NCBI GenBank assembly: GCA_008360975.2
Contig: CM039182.1
Span: forward strand, 108,777,443-108,841,442
Reading direction: 5' to 3'
From: Lichenostomus cassidix
Taxonomy: Eukaryota; Chordata; Aves; Passeriformes; Meliphagidae
DNA length: 64,000 nucleotides
Part shown: in pieces, positions 50,115 through 62,861 of the stretch
Position numbering within the stretch: position 1 is the first letter of the stretch
Layout of the letters: the number at the start of each line of letters is the position of its first letter
Notes under the pieces: generated by a model
What the model was told of the DNA's origin: nothing
Database searches by the model: none
The model's input: only the letters and a program-made list of their open reading frames with translations
Translations under genes and position numbers: made by a program

Positions 50115-52540
50115 TCAATTTTACAGAAGCGTGCAGATTAGAAAAAAATAATTTTCAGGTTTTTTCAGGTTACTAGAAATTAAAACATTCATCATTCCTG
50201 ATTAGTAACTATGGATGCTGACACTATGGACTTCTGGTTATCTACAGACCTAGTGGTGTCAATAATTGTTGAAGCTGAGATGGTTGAAATCTAATGTGAA
50301 ATATCACAAGAGCTATGGGTGCTGTTTTTCTTTACTCCCCTGCCTCACATATATTTTAGATAATTTAAAAATAATTCAAACCAAATGTCTAGTGCATTAA
50401 AATTACAATCCAGCCCTTGTTAGAAAGTTACAGCTTTCTGTGTAATATCTAATTTGTAAGTTTAATTTTCAGTTCACAGTACTCAAGATGTAGATGCAAA
50501 TAAAGGTGAAGAGAAAGATGGATAATAATAGTCATTAATATTGTCACTAAACAATGAGGCATAGCCTCCCAGTTTTTATCGCTGCTGTCAAGATAGAATA
50601 TTAGTATTGAACCTTGCCTTCCTGTGTATAATGTTTCTATATTCATTTGTATCAAAAATAGTATCAAAATTGGTTGCAACAAAGGGAAAGCTAAAGACCA
50701 ATAAAAGTCTTTCTGAGATAGTTTGAGCTTCATATCTAGAGCCATATGTACAAGATAAATGTTTATCTTTACTAGAAATATTTTCTATTGTTGTGGAATC
50801 CATAAGATCATCACTGAAAGCCTGAAAATGATCTGTGATGGTCTTCTCTGAATGAACAACAATTTTAAAAAGGTTTTTTTTGTATTTTCCAAAGAATAAT
50901 AAATCTCAAAAAATATTGGGTAGAATGATCAGATAGGATATCAAGATAAAAAAGTTAAATTGACTTTAAAATCCATATCATTAAGTATCATGTCCAGATT
51001 AAAAATCAGGATTTCCATATTTTCAATATACTAATCAACACTGAGGGACATCTACCATGAGGCAGAATTAGAATTATTTCTACATTGATAACTTGTTTTC
51101 ATCTCAGAGGTTTTTAAAGACAAACTGAGCAAAACATTTCCATTGTCAGAAGAGAAGTAAATATTTATTTGCAGGTGCATATGTGATCTGTTCTAAAATG
51201 TGGTCAGGGTTTAATCTAGCAAACAGAAGGGAAAAAATGAACTAAGTATTTCAGCTTCACAGCATGTAAGTCAGTAACCCACTGGAAATGCTTAGAGACA
51301 ACTACACAATAAGGAGAATTACATCTGTTAATACCTAATTCTTGGACATTCCAGCACACAAAAATTTATCCCAACAGCACACACTATACTTGCAAGTTCC
51401 TAATATGTCTGTGTCTCTGTGTCTACTTAGATACAGGGATATTTTATTTGTTGGACAGGAATGACAGCATTAAGAGCTGCTGTGAAGGACGGATATGGCA
51501 GAATCTCCTGAACTAGAAGCATCTCTTCCAAAATACTGCTAAGCCAAGAGTATGGCTCCAGTACAATAAAAACCTTTACTTCTTCATGTAACAGAAAGGA
51601 AATACGGACATTAAAGTTCTCTCCTGTAGCACTATTTTGCAAATAATTCAAATTAATTTCAATGGCAACTTTGATATATTAAATATAACAATTTGTGTAT
51701 TTTTAGATAGTGGCTACATTAAGAAATGTAAGAATATTTTGAAAGAGATGTCTGAGATACATGTATGGTAAGTGTTTCAAGGCCCTTTCCCTCCAAGGAT
51801 CCTAAAAGTTAAATAGTTCTTTTCTTCTCGATGAAAGACTTAACTAAAATAAGCAGTATGAACAAATCTCCAACTGTGAACTAATTAAAGACAATTCCCC
51901 TTCATGGTTTTCCCACTAAATGTTATTTGTGATTTTATTTTGCTTTCCCAAGTTTGTCTTACATTACATATCTGTCGTCTATAAGGATAATACAAAATAC
52001 TAATTATTTTAAATACCAAACAATATACCCAAACCCTCAGAAAGTTAACATTATCATTTATTAAGTCTGGGAAAAAAATTAAATTTTAAATTGTGAAAAC
52101 ACTTGCAGACTCATGCTAGAAGCACTCTTTACCAAGCAATAACAAAACATAAATGAATAACAAAACAAACAATCAAACAACAGAAAAATCAGGAACCCAA
52201 AATTTTAATTTTTTTTATTTAGACTTCAACACAGCATAATACCCAAGTACCTCTACAATGCTGAAGTCAGCCTTTGAAATATCAAGGCTACTCTAAATTA
52301 AGTTTTCAGTACTTCCAAATCAATCCAGCTATATGACAACATGAGTAACAAAACCTAACCAATCCAGTCAGCATCCTTGGGGTTTTATATTCAATGCTAC
52401 CCAAGGCACACTGCCCCGTGGCACAGGAAAAAGGAATGCTGGAGTTGTTAAGAGGTAATTGACATTTATAATGATGTAGGAGAAAACCCACCAAGGTCCA
52501 GGGAGAACCAGCTTGGCTTGAATTCAGTGTTGACCTGTTT
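50115..52540. other. Unique AT-rich DNA, no gene seen
   Basis: No gene or repeat family is recognised. Frames are short and AT-driven. Confidence 0.55.
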
Positions 52541-52543
52541 CAA

Positions 52544-52602
52544 ACAGGAGATTGGACTACAGACTTTCTAAGGTCAATTCAAACCTGGATGAGTATTTGA
52601 TT
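52544..52602 (+). mobile_element. Old CR1 3' end, sense
   Basis: ACAGGAGATTGGACTACAGA, AGGTCAATTCAAACCTGGAT and GAGTATTTGATTT follow the CR1 pattern 'caggaggttggactagatgacc...aggtcccttccaacctgaatgattctgtgattt'. Substitutions are frequent, so the copy is old. The 5' limit is unclear. Confidence 0.6.
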
Positions 52603-53019
52603 TTAAGCCTGGGGAGTCTCACCCTCCTCCTTGACTGCAAAGGTGTTTTAGCACTACTCTGGCAATATGACACCTTTCTGACACTTGCTTCCAAAGTGGG
52701 GATGGAGATAACATGAAGTAACCTGACAGCTGCAGCCTCATGTCAGTCTCATAACCCATCACCAGAAATGCATCCATGGTGCCAGAAGTCAGATGCCTCA
52801 CATCCCATGGTTGCTGAACGTGCAATGATACAATAGGTATTTTGTATATTATTTACCAATTAATCTAGTAATGGACATAACCAGCTGGGAAAGCAGTATC
52901 CTTCCCTACAAATTGACTCACTCTCTTATATTGGCCACTACTGCATTAGCTTAATAAAGAAATGGCACTATTTAAAACTGAGTGATGAAGTTATAATTCA
53001 GCTTTCAAAAATTAAACAA

Positions 53020-53290
53020 GATTCTCATTCCCTGATAAGCCTTCTGGGCACTTTGCTGAAGTCGAAAGATCAGCTTTGCTGTTCCTGATACAGCACACTG
53101 GAAGTATTTTTATTTTAATTTAAAAACTGACATTTTGTCTTAATTGCGTATGCAAATCTCTAAGACATGATGCAAAAACTCTTACCTTATTGACATCAAT
53201 CACAAAAAGTACATCAGATTTGTGCTTTGAAATTATTCATCACATCTGTGGTAGCACAGAGGGGTCATGCACACATACTTGAAGCAGAAG
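53020..53290. promoter_or_regulatory. Candidate conserved non-coding element (53.1 kb)
   Basis: A non-repetitive block with an octamer ATGCAAAT at 53,150-53,157 next to TAATTGCGT, TTATTGACATCAATCA-type homeodomain/PBX words and AAATTATTCAT. No frame or repeat explains it. The call rests on motif content only. Confidence 0.3.
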
Positions 53291-53299
53291 TATTTAATA

Positions 53300-54630
53300 A
53301 TTATTCCCACTGCATCTGAAAATATCTTCTGCTGCTAGGGAGGTTCATGAAACCTGAGAAATCTCTAAAATCTGCCATTAGAGACAGCTGACAATCTTCT
53401 CAGTTCTTCCTGATAGTGCTTATAAGAGGAATAAATTACAGTAAATGTTATCTTCAAACATTTACTCAGCATAATTATGCCAATACTTTAAAATTAGCAG
53501 AAGCTCTCATTTTCCTAAGCAATACAACAGATCAGAAAAGGGAACTGAAACAGAATAGTAAAATATAGCTTTAGAGAAACTCAACCTCTATTCAGAACAT
53601 AAGCTTCCTTTCTGCCAGTGCCTTAGCTCCAAGGAGTAGGTTTATGAGCTGACAACTTGACAGTATTTCTTTGTTATGACTGGCTAAGGACGTCCAATTG
53701 TCATACAATAATTTTCAGTAATTAGTATACATATTAGAAGTAACTCATCTTTTCAGAAGAACAATGTTCTTTTGGATAAACAATAGCTTCTGCAACACTA
53801 AATTATAGAGGCCAAGCTACTAATTTATGGTGGGTTACAATTATACATGTTGTGGGCCACAAGCACTCTGTGGGCTGTGTAATGAAGGCCAATAGTTTAA
53901 AAACTGATTAGAATTACAAATAATCTGCCAGGTGTTTTCATCGCTGTTTTGGAAGACAGCATTATCTTAGCTGGAGTCTCCAAAGCCAAGAAGAAAGAAA
54001 ATATTATGGAATATCTGCGGTCAATAACAATTCAGAAATATCTTTTCAAAGAGTGTATTCTTTTTATATCACAGATCGAGAATAAGGGTAGCACCACAGT
54101 GGCACTACCACATAAAATCTCATCACTCCATGCCCATGTTGCACTGGCCTTGTAAATTTGATCACAAATCTGGTCCTCTTAGACCATCTGTAAGAGATTT
54201 CTGGGCACAAAATAAATTAGGAATAGAATAATTATAGGAGGTGGTACAATAGTTGAATTTATCTGTATTTACATCACAGGAATTAGTTACAACTCTCTAT
54301 TTTACATCATTATATGAAAATTCAAAACAGTCCTTTCAAATAAATTCAGAATAAGCCAGAAAAGCAAAGTCTTTTATTTTTCTTCCCTGTAGAATTTGAA
54401 TGCAGAATTTTAGATCTATCTAAGAAAATATTATTGTATTAATATAGGTGATGGTTATCTCTGATTTATAGCCAATTAACAACATTGCCGTAAACAAGAT
54501 TACCATTACATGAGCTCTACATTTCAGGTATCCAACTATATAACACCTAATAAAATAATATGAAAAATAAAATAAAACATCTAATAAAGTGATTTGAATT
54601 AAAGGGTCAAAATGAGTAGTATTTTTGTAC
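53300..54630. other. Unique AT-rich DNA, no gene seen
   Basis: No gene or repeat family is recognised. Confidence 0.55.
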
Positions 54631-54633
54631 TGA

Positions 54634-55484
54634 GTCATAGAATATCCTGAGTAGGAAGGGACCCAACTGGATCATCAAGTCCAGCTCTTGGCCCTGCGAA
54701 GAACACCTCAAGAGTCACACTGTGTGCCTGAGAGCATTGGCCAAACACTTGAACTCTGTCAGGCTTGGTGCTGTGAACACTTCCCTGGGGAGCCTGGTCC
54801 AGTGTCCAACCACCCTCTGGGTGAAGAACCATTTCCTAATATCCAACCTAAACCTCCCTGACACAGCTTCAGGCCATTTCCTCTTGTCCTAATGTAGCAA
54901 TGTGGTTTTTCAGATTTCCACGAGGTTTTCCTTTGTTCCCCTGCTCTGTATGTTATTGGCTGTTTTTGAAATATGCATCCTGCTTTATCAGCAATCTATT
55001 GGTGTGTTCCCCAGCCTGTCTTCCCTTCAGACCTCTCCCCTTCCCTTCCCCTATAAGCCGATGCCTGCATGAGTCCAACTGTCACTATCTCCAAGCTGGC
55101 AGCCCTTCTGACCTACCCCTGCTTTCCTCCCACTTCTCCTTCCCTGCAATCGCCCCTGAAGACCCTAATAAACGACCCTGGCAGACTGGAGGTGGCATCC
55201 AGTATGTTTCTTTGCCTCACCTCATGTTTCCTGCAGAATTTCTGTGGCCGGAGTCTCATGCCACACTGAGTGTGCCCTGGAGCCACCTGGCACGGATTGC
55301 ATGGAGATACACACTGCAGCAGACGTCTTTTTGTGAGGTTTCCACGTCCTGTTGCTTCCCTGAGAGAGAAACCTCATCCTGGCTCTGGGCACCACAGAGA
55401 AGAGGTCAGAGTCTCCACTTGCCCTTGTGAGGAAGCTGCAGGTGGCTGTGAGGTCTCCCCTCAGTCTCCTCCAGGCTGAACAAG
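54634..55484 (-). mobile_element. CR1 LINE 3' part, antisense, split by an LTR
   Basis: The first part (54,634-54,892) starts with the reversed tail TCATAGAATATCCTGAGTAG and runs through GGATCATCAAGTCCAGCTC, TCTGGGTGAAGAACCATTTC and ATATCCAACCTAAACCTCCC to TTCCTCTTGTCCT. The second part (from about 55,377) resumes with TCCTGG, GGGCACCACAGAGAAGAGGT and AGGTCTCCCCTCAGTCTCCT, ending near CTGAACAAG. Together they give about 365 bases of one CR1 copy in correct order, interrupted by a 484-bp LTR. Confidence 0.9.
54887..55382 (+). mobile_element. Solo LTR nested in CR1 (484 bp)
   Basis: Inside the CR1 copy lies a foreign segment at 54,893-55,376 with TG and CA ends. The flanks are TCCTAA (54,887-54,892) and TCCTGG (55,377-55,382), a 6-bp target duplication with two substitutions; the right copy agrees better with the CR1 consensus. 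The plus strand carries a TATA-like CCTATAAG at about 55,050-55,057 and AATAAA at 55,167-55,172, about 115 bases apart, which fits U3, R and U5 in this orientation. The pyrimidine-rich U3 includes CCCCTTCCCTTCCCC. It is unrelated to the LTR pair at 21.4 and 43.8 kb. No internal retroviral genes remain. The 176-codon open frame over it is not a gene. Confidence 0.75.
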
Positions 55485-58130
55485 AACAGCATTCATATGG
55501 ATAGCATCCCTATTTTGATTTGGGAATGGCCATGATGCAAGGAATATAATTTTCTGTTTTGTAACAACTTTCAACAGTCCTAAATTAGAAGAGGTGTCAA
55601 AGAAAACAGGTCACAACATGGGATGTAAACACATACTCTGACATTCTGAATGTGAAAAAAATCAGTGTCGTGGATTTAAAACATTAGCTTTAAGTACTTT
55701 TCAATGTAAAAACTAAGGAGCTTCATTTGACCATAGAGATCATACAGGTAGGTTCTAAAGTCTAACTGACCTGGAAATACACAGATTTTATGGATATACA
55801 ATTGATAATATCTGTTCATTATTAAATTGTCTATGGATTATTATTATATTAAAATATTCAGTCCAGGTCTGATACTAAACACAGAGGTGATTAAATTGCT
55901 AAGGGAAAGTATTTGTTTTGCTCAAGTGGCAAATGTAACTGTTTTCAGAAGTACAATATTAGGAACATAAAAAGTATAAAAATAAAACACAGATATAAAG
56001 AACATTAACTGGGTATAATGTATTGAAAATGTCAAAACCACACCACCATTCATTAGGTCAGGGTAAAACTGTTTTGCTATTCATTCAATACAGATGTATC
56101 TTATTAAATTTCATTGGTTAAGGAACACTAAATAGATGTGGGTTAGTACGGATTTCCTGAGAGCATACGCCAGGCCTTCCAAGGATTATGTTAGAGAAGA
56201 AAAAACAGTAAATTCAAGTTCATATTTAATATTATGAGAAAATACCAGTACGTCAAATTTTACTTTGACACAACCTGGTTTTAACATTAGAAATTTAATT
56301 TATTTAGAAGGTGTGCACTAAAATATCCTCACTGAATGAATGTTAATTTTAAATTTCTTTTTTTTCTGCTCTTTTTTATTTTATACTTATAAGTCCATTA
56401 AAATTCTTTGAATTTAGATGGTAAAGTTTTTAGACTGAAAATATTCTGTGATATTTAGATTTCATATATAAATTAATTGGATGCTAAAGCTTTTGTTATT
56501 CAGGTTTTTGGTGTCTGGAATTGCATGTTCTACTCTTGTAAATTTAGAATGCAAATGTAGGTTTCTAAGGCATTTGGTACTCTATAAGTTTATAATTCAG
56601 ATAGATTAAATCTTTTTACAGTCTACAGTTTAAATCACTACTGCATTTGAAATATATAACTTAATTAACATGAAAAAATATGTTGAGCATATGTGCTAAA
56701 TTGAAGAATCCCTGAAATTTTAAAATAATGCCATAAAAAATTCAAAATATAGCATTCCACTTACTTGTAACAGATTTTTCTAATCCAGCATGTTTTTAAA
56801 AGATAGATATCACCTTGTCCAGTGCAGAAGAAAATCACTATGCAACAGTGGTTTTCTGAACCTTATTGCACCAAAAACAATTGCATTTGTGGAAACTGAA
56901 GTGTGAAAAGCTTTTAGGAATGATAAGAAGGGAACTGAATAACAGTACATGTTTCTGCATAAGGGTAACTGCAAATGGTGATCTTTGCAACAGAGTAAAA
57001 CTCTTCAGCTTCATTTTGGGAACTCATTGTGCCTTAAACTATCTCTGTAGGATAAAGTAAATTTAGGTCTAGATAAACGCAACATGCAAAACATTAAAGA
57101 AATGGGGAAAAAGAAAATTTAAAATACTTTAAAGCCAAGTTTCTGCTGAAGATAACAAGGTTGCATAGATTTTGGAGAAGGGAGACACAGCCTGTCTATT
57201 CTACAACAGCCAAAAGGTGTTCTGAAATAATAAAGGTAGATAAAACAATGAATAGGTGTCATGGTCCTGACTTCTAAGTAGTCTGTAAATTACTTTCTTT
57301 ACTGTAGATCAAGTTAAAAATTACTATTAAACAATAAATGCTTATCAAGTAAAAGTCTTTAGTACATATTGGTTATACTTGGATTTTGAATTAATTTGGA
57401 TGTTTACAATTATTTTCTTGGTGAAGTCCATAGGAATTTTCAGGTTTTAGTGGAAAAAGACTAAAAGATTTCTAGCCAATCTTCTGACTTTATCTTCTGA
57501 TCCACAAGAATGGAAGCCAACTCTTTCAGATCTCCTAAGCCTTGCTGTATGACTAGGTCACTTGAACTTGCACTCATAACCCTTACCAAAACCTACATCA
57601 ACCTGAGGGAGTCTATTTATGATTTTATTCTAAGAAAAGGAACTTCCAGTGCTGACTTTTGTTCAAATAAACTCTGACATACAAAATCTGCACATGCAGG
57701 TCCTTTTACAAAACTGGGTTATTGCAACCACACTGGATTATGGCCCCTGAAAATATTTTCATTTGTATGTATTGCACAAACTGCCTTGAGACACTAATTT
57801 GTAGATTCCATTGTGATTTTGGGCAAAAAAGAATGATTTTTTCCCTTTTCTTTAAAATCTCATTTGCTTCTTTGTCCCATTTTTTTGCTTTGTCTACTAT
57901 CCATATGAAGTCCACTGTGATATCAAGTTTCCTGTAAAAACCCATACTTCCAAACTGGCAAACTCTTTTTAATTCTTATATTACTGGTCTGTACCAATGC
58001 CTACTGAAGACTGATGTGTCTATTAAAATACTATTTACCAAGATTGGATCATGCTAACATGCAAAATGGTTTGCAACTATTTTGATCTCTGACATGATCA
58101 AACAGTAACAACATCTTTTGGCTGCCATTG

Positions 58131-58196
58131 CTGAAAAAAAAACAAACCCAAAAACCCAACCAAAAAAAAAAAACCAAAAACCACCCCCAAAAAGCA
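58131..58196. repeat. A-rich, C-interrupted low-complexity tract
   Basis: About 65 bases of A runs broken by CC, CCC and one CCCCC. On the minus strand it is T-rich with G runs up to five. It resembles the tract at 19.3 kb in texture but is not a copy of it. Confidence 0.9.
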
Positions 58197-60629
58197 ATAT
58201 ACATTAACAAAGAGGGGTGTTGTGTCCTAGCTACAGAGCCAAAGGGTAATTATACAAATTGCCATAAGATTTAAATAAAGATTTTTATTTCTATTAACAA
58301 AGCATAGGTCTGGGCAGCTATTAACATCTAAGTAAAATGTGTATTCAAATCACACCTGTTCAGTTTCTCAAAAGTGCTATTTCAGCTAATTTAACCACTC
58401 ATTCCTCTTAGGGACACATTTTCCTGGGAAATTTAAGCTATTGAAATCAACCTGAGCAAATCATGCAGTTAAATGATTTTTGATAATAGAAAAATTTGGC
58501 TGAGTGAAAATGCTTAAAGACTGTGGAAGTACAATATACTGGTGGATGACTAGACAGTTTTGCATTCCATATGCCACAAACACAAGTCTCAACTAACAAA
58601 CTTGTTATGATCTAACTACCAGCACTGGAATTGCAGTGCTAGAAAACAGGACAGATAAATCATTCACCTACAGAGATTATTATTTCTCAAGAATGAATAT
58701 TAACAGAATATACTAGAGGTTTTTCCCTCCTTCCTGAGAAATGAACAGGAGCATCACATAATAAAACTGTATAATTGGGTTCTCTTCTTTATGTCTGCCA
58801 GTTTATTTTGGTTTGTATCAAATCCAAATATACTGTCCAATGCCATTTATTGCATTGAAATAGCCCCTTGCATTCCTATGGGGCTTATTTGCACTGCAGA
58901 AACAGGTCTACCCAAATTTCCTGAGTATGACTCAATCAAGCAACCTCTTAACAATTATGGTCCTAAAAATCCTTTTATTCTTAGCTAGTACAATAAATAC
59001 TTACATTATTTTGTGTTAAAAATGAATAGAAAGAGCAAAAAATATCTGCTTTGCATTTTATCCAAACCTCTGCTCCTTCATTGACCAGAGGGAGACAATC
59101 CTGCTGGAGCAAGCTTGCATCTCAACTGCCAGCACTCTGAATATCTCCTTTCCATGTCCTGTAGACATAGCACTCTTCTTGGAAGGCCAGCAGGCCTATT
59201 TTGAGCTGGATTTTAGAACAGCTGAGTGAGCTTCTCTCTTCTCCAGTAGAAAAAGTGAAGTGGTATGATGGGATGTTTAGTTCTACAGTGAACCCACTGC
59301 TGGCTCACTATAAGAAATGGCAGGTAGGAGATATTTCTGTATTTCCAACCCAGTTAAGGGGATTTCAGAATTCTTGTTTTAATATATATACTAAATTTGG
59401 GGGTTATGCGCAACAGACTCCAGGTCTTGAGCTAATGATATTAATTTATTAACATAAAATCAGAATTCTATTTCTCTTTCAGACTATCTGATAAACGAAG
59501 TCTTCAGTTATGACCTTAGGCATGCACTGACCACAACGAAGCACTGTTGTTGCCTAGCTACAAATTTTCACTTTTAGATTCAGCACAGCCTCTGAATGGT
59601 GACCTAATGAAGGGCGTCTTTGCTCAAAAAACCCATTTTTTTTAAACTTAATTGATGAGTCTAGTAAGAGTTAATACACACTATGTGTCTTGTAACACAT
59701 AATAAGTTTAAGTGCACATCCATTTGAAATTCTTTAACATTACACTCTCATGTTTTCTCAAAGCTGCATTTCTTTGATATATCTTAAATTGTCATGATTT
59801 TAATGATTAAATTTTAAAGGAATTACTTAAACCATAGTTCTTTCTCTAGTGCTGCTAAAAATTCTTCAGTAATTTCTCTTTGAAGAGATAATTCCATACA
59901 ATTACTACAAGACTCACCACACCCCAAATTGACGTATAATATGTGCATGTGTGATTTCACTGTCATGAATCCCAGTAACACAATTTTTGGGTTGTTAGTT
60001 GAACTGTTTACCAATACTTTTTGGCCTCAGGCAACTATCTATACTACCCTGTAATGTTGTTGTAATCAAAAATATCTTTTACAGAATCATTGTGGTCCGT
60101 TTATTTATCAATGCATTGCCAGTTGAGACACTTTGAAGTTGAGACTTCAAATCCCTTATTCTCTAATCAGATAGTTTAAAATGATTGTAACTAAAATTGT
60201 TCCATCATATGATGGCAGGTTCAACTTTTTTTTCTTTTTTTCATTTTTGGCTGAAGTATGTGAGCCACAGCTATTACCTTTGCCTAGTTTTCATGTTATT
60301 GACTATGGAGTCAGAATGTAGTTCATATACTAAAGAATTTTTAAGTTGTTACTGATGCACTCTGTGAAAGTTGCCAGACATATAATGTTGCATTCTGGAA
60401 ACAACAAAGTCCCCTGCAAATCAATTAAATCATCATTTAGACAAGCTATTTAAAATACAAATTTCTAAGCAATTGCATAAAGCTCTAGAATTAAAATTTC
60501 ATAACAAAAGGAAAGATGCTTCACATCTTTACTTCCTCAACTGCTAAAACATAGGATGTTATGCCCTTTCACTGAAGATTATGCTTTTTTTAGAAATTTT
60601 TTCTTTTCTTGAAGACAAGTGGTCAAACC

Positions 60630-60691
60630 ACAATCAATAAATTGTTATTGAGTAACACAATTGCAACTGACAATTGTTACACAATTGTTGT
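60630..60691. promoter_or_regulatory. Homotypic cluster of SOX-like ACAAT/ATTGT words
   Basis: Within about 60 bases ACAAT or ATTGT occurs repeatedly on both strands: ACAATC at 60,630, ATTGTT at 60,641, ACAATTG at 60,657, ACAATTGTT at 60,670 and ACAATTGTTG at 60,681. The CAATTG cores are palindromic, so each gives two facing sites, and CAATAA/TTATTG at 60,635-60,650 is a perfect inverted repeat. Such spacing is seen in SOX-responsive enhancers, but AT-rich DNA can produce it by chance. Confidence 0.3.
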
Positions 60692-62021
60692 CTTTATGTT
60701 GAGAAAAGTGAGTAAAAAGAAGAAGCTCCACATCAAACTAGTGACACCAATGTGTCTCCTACTTTCTTAGGTCTCAGCTAATCAAGATAATGGGTTTAGT
60801 ATCAAGGAAGGTGTTTTGCCTACAGTTAACTATCCTAAATTGGCAGTTTGATGGTTATTGATACTTAAAGACTACACAAAATGCCAAAAAAACATGCTAC
60901 ATTGGTATCATTCCTTTTTTGATCTAGTTTTTCATCCCTTTGGTGAAAAGGGAAGAAACTAAAATGAAATAAGGAAATAATTTAGGTTGATGAAGTATTT
61001 GAAAAGTTTTGCAGTTCCTTACTGCAGTATATACACCACACACTTCATAGACCAATGAGTCAATGAACTATAAACATAGGTGAAAAATAATTTGTCTGTT
61101 CATGAATAGACACGTTCAATGTACTTTGACAAAATAAAAAAAAAGCTGAATCCTCACTTTAGTACTAAAAGCCTCTGGTTCTTAATAAAAAGGTGGCAGC
61201 CAGTTTTGAAGTTGGGCAGGAAAAGTATATATATAGGGTTTAGATTGTTTGGTGAAGTCCCGGTGATTGAAGCTCTACTGACTGAACTGATTCAGTGACT
61301 CAGGCTTCTTTCTATGGACTGCTACAAATTTCAGTTGCAGAGCTAAAAGAACTTTCAAATTAAAAATTTTGCTTCTACAAACTGAAGTTTATGTGGGGAT
61401 AACAGGAACTGAGATACCATAGATCTGTGCTTTGCTTAGTTGTGGAACTGCATTGAGATGGGTTGATCACAGGACATGGCTTTAGAGGAACTGCCTCAGG
61501 CTGTCAGAACTCTGAAAACCTGTAACACCACTTGAGTCCAGGTCCCATCTCCATCACCTTCTGTTTCAGACAATTCTTCACAACTAGGATTGGTAGTAAC
61601 ACAGGAGCAGCTATGATTTAACTGTGTAACCCCAGGATTCCTTATAGCAAGGTAGATTCATGAAGGCTTATTCCTCCAAGTTTAGGGTTTGCTTTGTCAC
61701 AAAATGGACCAAAACAAAAAGCAGGTACTTGCAAACACTCAGAATGAAGTGACTTGAATTTCACATAGGGTAGAACAGTGAGAACACATCATACCAGTGT
61801 ATGCACAGTAACCAATCTTTTAAATCACTCCAGAAAAGGTTATTTTTACAGCCCTAATTGGGTGAAGTCTCATTTTTCTGAGAAACTGTCTCCTTCTACA
61901 ACTCATTAAAACAGTCATATTTGCCCCACAACACAATTTTGTAAAAGGGTTCCTCCACCTAAGGTCTAAACTATTAATTTAGTTCTAGCTACCCAAAATT
62001 CTGTAAATCCTTGAACCTTGG

Positions 62022-62815
62022 TGTCCTAGGTTGCAATATGATGTAGTTAAGTATTCTATTACCACCAGCTGTGGGCCATTAGCTGCTATCACCCACTCCG
62101 GATGACAGGCAATGGGCCATCCGTTAGCTATTATCAGCTGCTAACGACCCACCCCGCATGACAGGCAATGGGCCATCAGGGACCCACCGTGTGACTCATG
62201 GACTTATCTCATCCCATTGTGGGATGCTCTGCCCAGGAAGGAGGGGCCAGGTGTTCCCACCTGGATATAACCTGCCTTGGAACTGCCTGAGCTAGCCCTG
62301 TCTACTGGGTTCCCAGAGGACAGAGCTACCACTGGATCTTCAGCTGGAGACTAGACCTTCACAGGATCACCGCTTCAACTGGACTACTTCAGTTGGACTG
62401 CTACTACCACCCTAACCGGGTGTTAGGTTGTATCTGACTTTGTCAGTGCTTTTCCTTGTATTATTTCACTTATTTTTAATTTCAATCTTGACTTGTGATC
62501 TCCCACTGGTTTGCTCTGCCCAGGAGGGAGGAGCCAGTGTTCCCACCTGGATATAACCTGGCCTTGGAACTGCCTGAGCTAGCCCTGTCTACTGGGTTCC
62601 CAGAGGACCAGAGCTACCACTGGATCTTCAGCTGGAGACTAGACCTTCACAGGATCACCGCTTCAACTGGACTACTTCAGTTGGACTGCTACTACCACCC
62701 TAACCGGGTGTTAGGTTGTATCTGACTTTGTCAGTGCTTTTCCTTGTATTATTTCACTTATTTTTAATTTCAATCTTGACTTGTGATCTCCCACTGGTTT
62801 GTTTTCAAACCAACA
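62022..62815 (+). mobile_element. ERV LTR (ERVL-like) with internal tandem duplication
   Basis: The segment starts TGTCCTAGGTTGCAATATGA, a typical avian ERVL-like LTR start, and ends near TTCAAACCAACA. CTTGG stands directly left of it (62,017-62,021) and again at 62,818-62,822, two bases beyond the proposed end, so a 5-bp target duplication is possible but not exact. The U3-like part has its own short repeat (GCATGACAGGCAATGGGCCA-type words at about 62,099 and 62,155). From 62,227 a 287-bp unit with the TATA-like GGATATAACCTG is present twice. No internal retroviral sequence was found. Confidence 0.65.
62227..62801 (+). repeat. 287-bp tandem duplication within the LTR
   Basis: Copy 1 (62,227-62,513) and copy 2 (62,514-62,801) differ by only a handful of substitutions and single-base indels near their starts and at one site in the middle. 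Each holds a TATA-like ATATAAC. In copy 1 CCAGGTG and CACCTGG (62,247-62,264) form a perfect hairpin that a 1-base deletion breaks in copy 2. The LTR therefore carries two near-identical promoter-to-U5 units. Confidence 0.95.
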
Positions 62816-62861
62816 TGCTTGGATACATAAAACTGCCTATTTTTATATGGGTTCTCCATAT

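Larger units (their letters stand above)
55490..62015. other. Unique AT-rich DNA, no gene seen
   Basis: No gene or repeat family is recognised over 6.5 kb. It contains an A/C-rich tract (58,131-58,196) and a cluster of SOX-like words (60,630-60,691). Blocks near 59,470-59,600 and 61,190-61,500 are somewhat less repetitive and could be constrained. Confidence 0.5.

Noticed and set aside
54900..55430. 176-codon plus-strand open frame, the longest in the window
   Set aside because: It lies almost wholly inside the nested LTR (54,893-55,376) and runs on into CR1; a retroviral LTR does not code for such a protein.
21417..62815. Search for retroviral gag, pol or env remnants beside the LTRs
   Set aside because: No internal retroviral sequence was recognised next to any of the LTRs; all appear to be solo or fragmentary.
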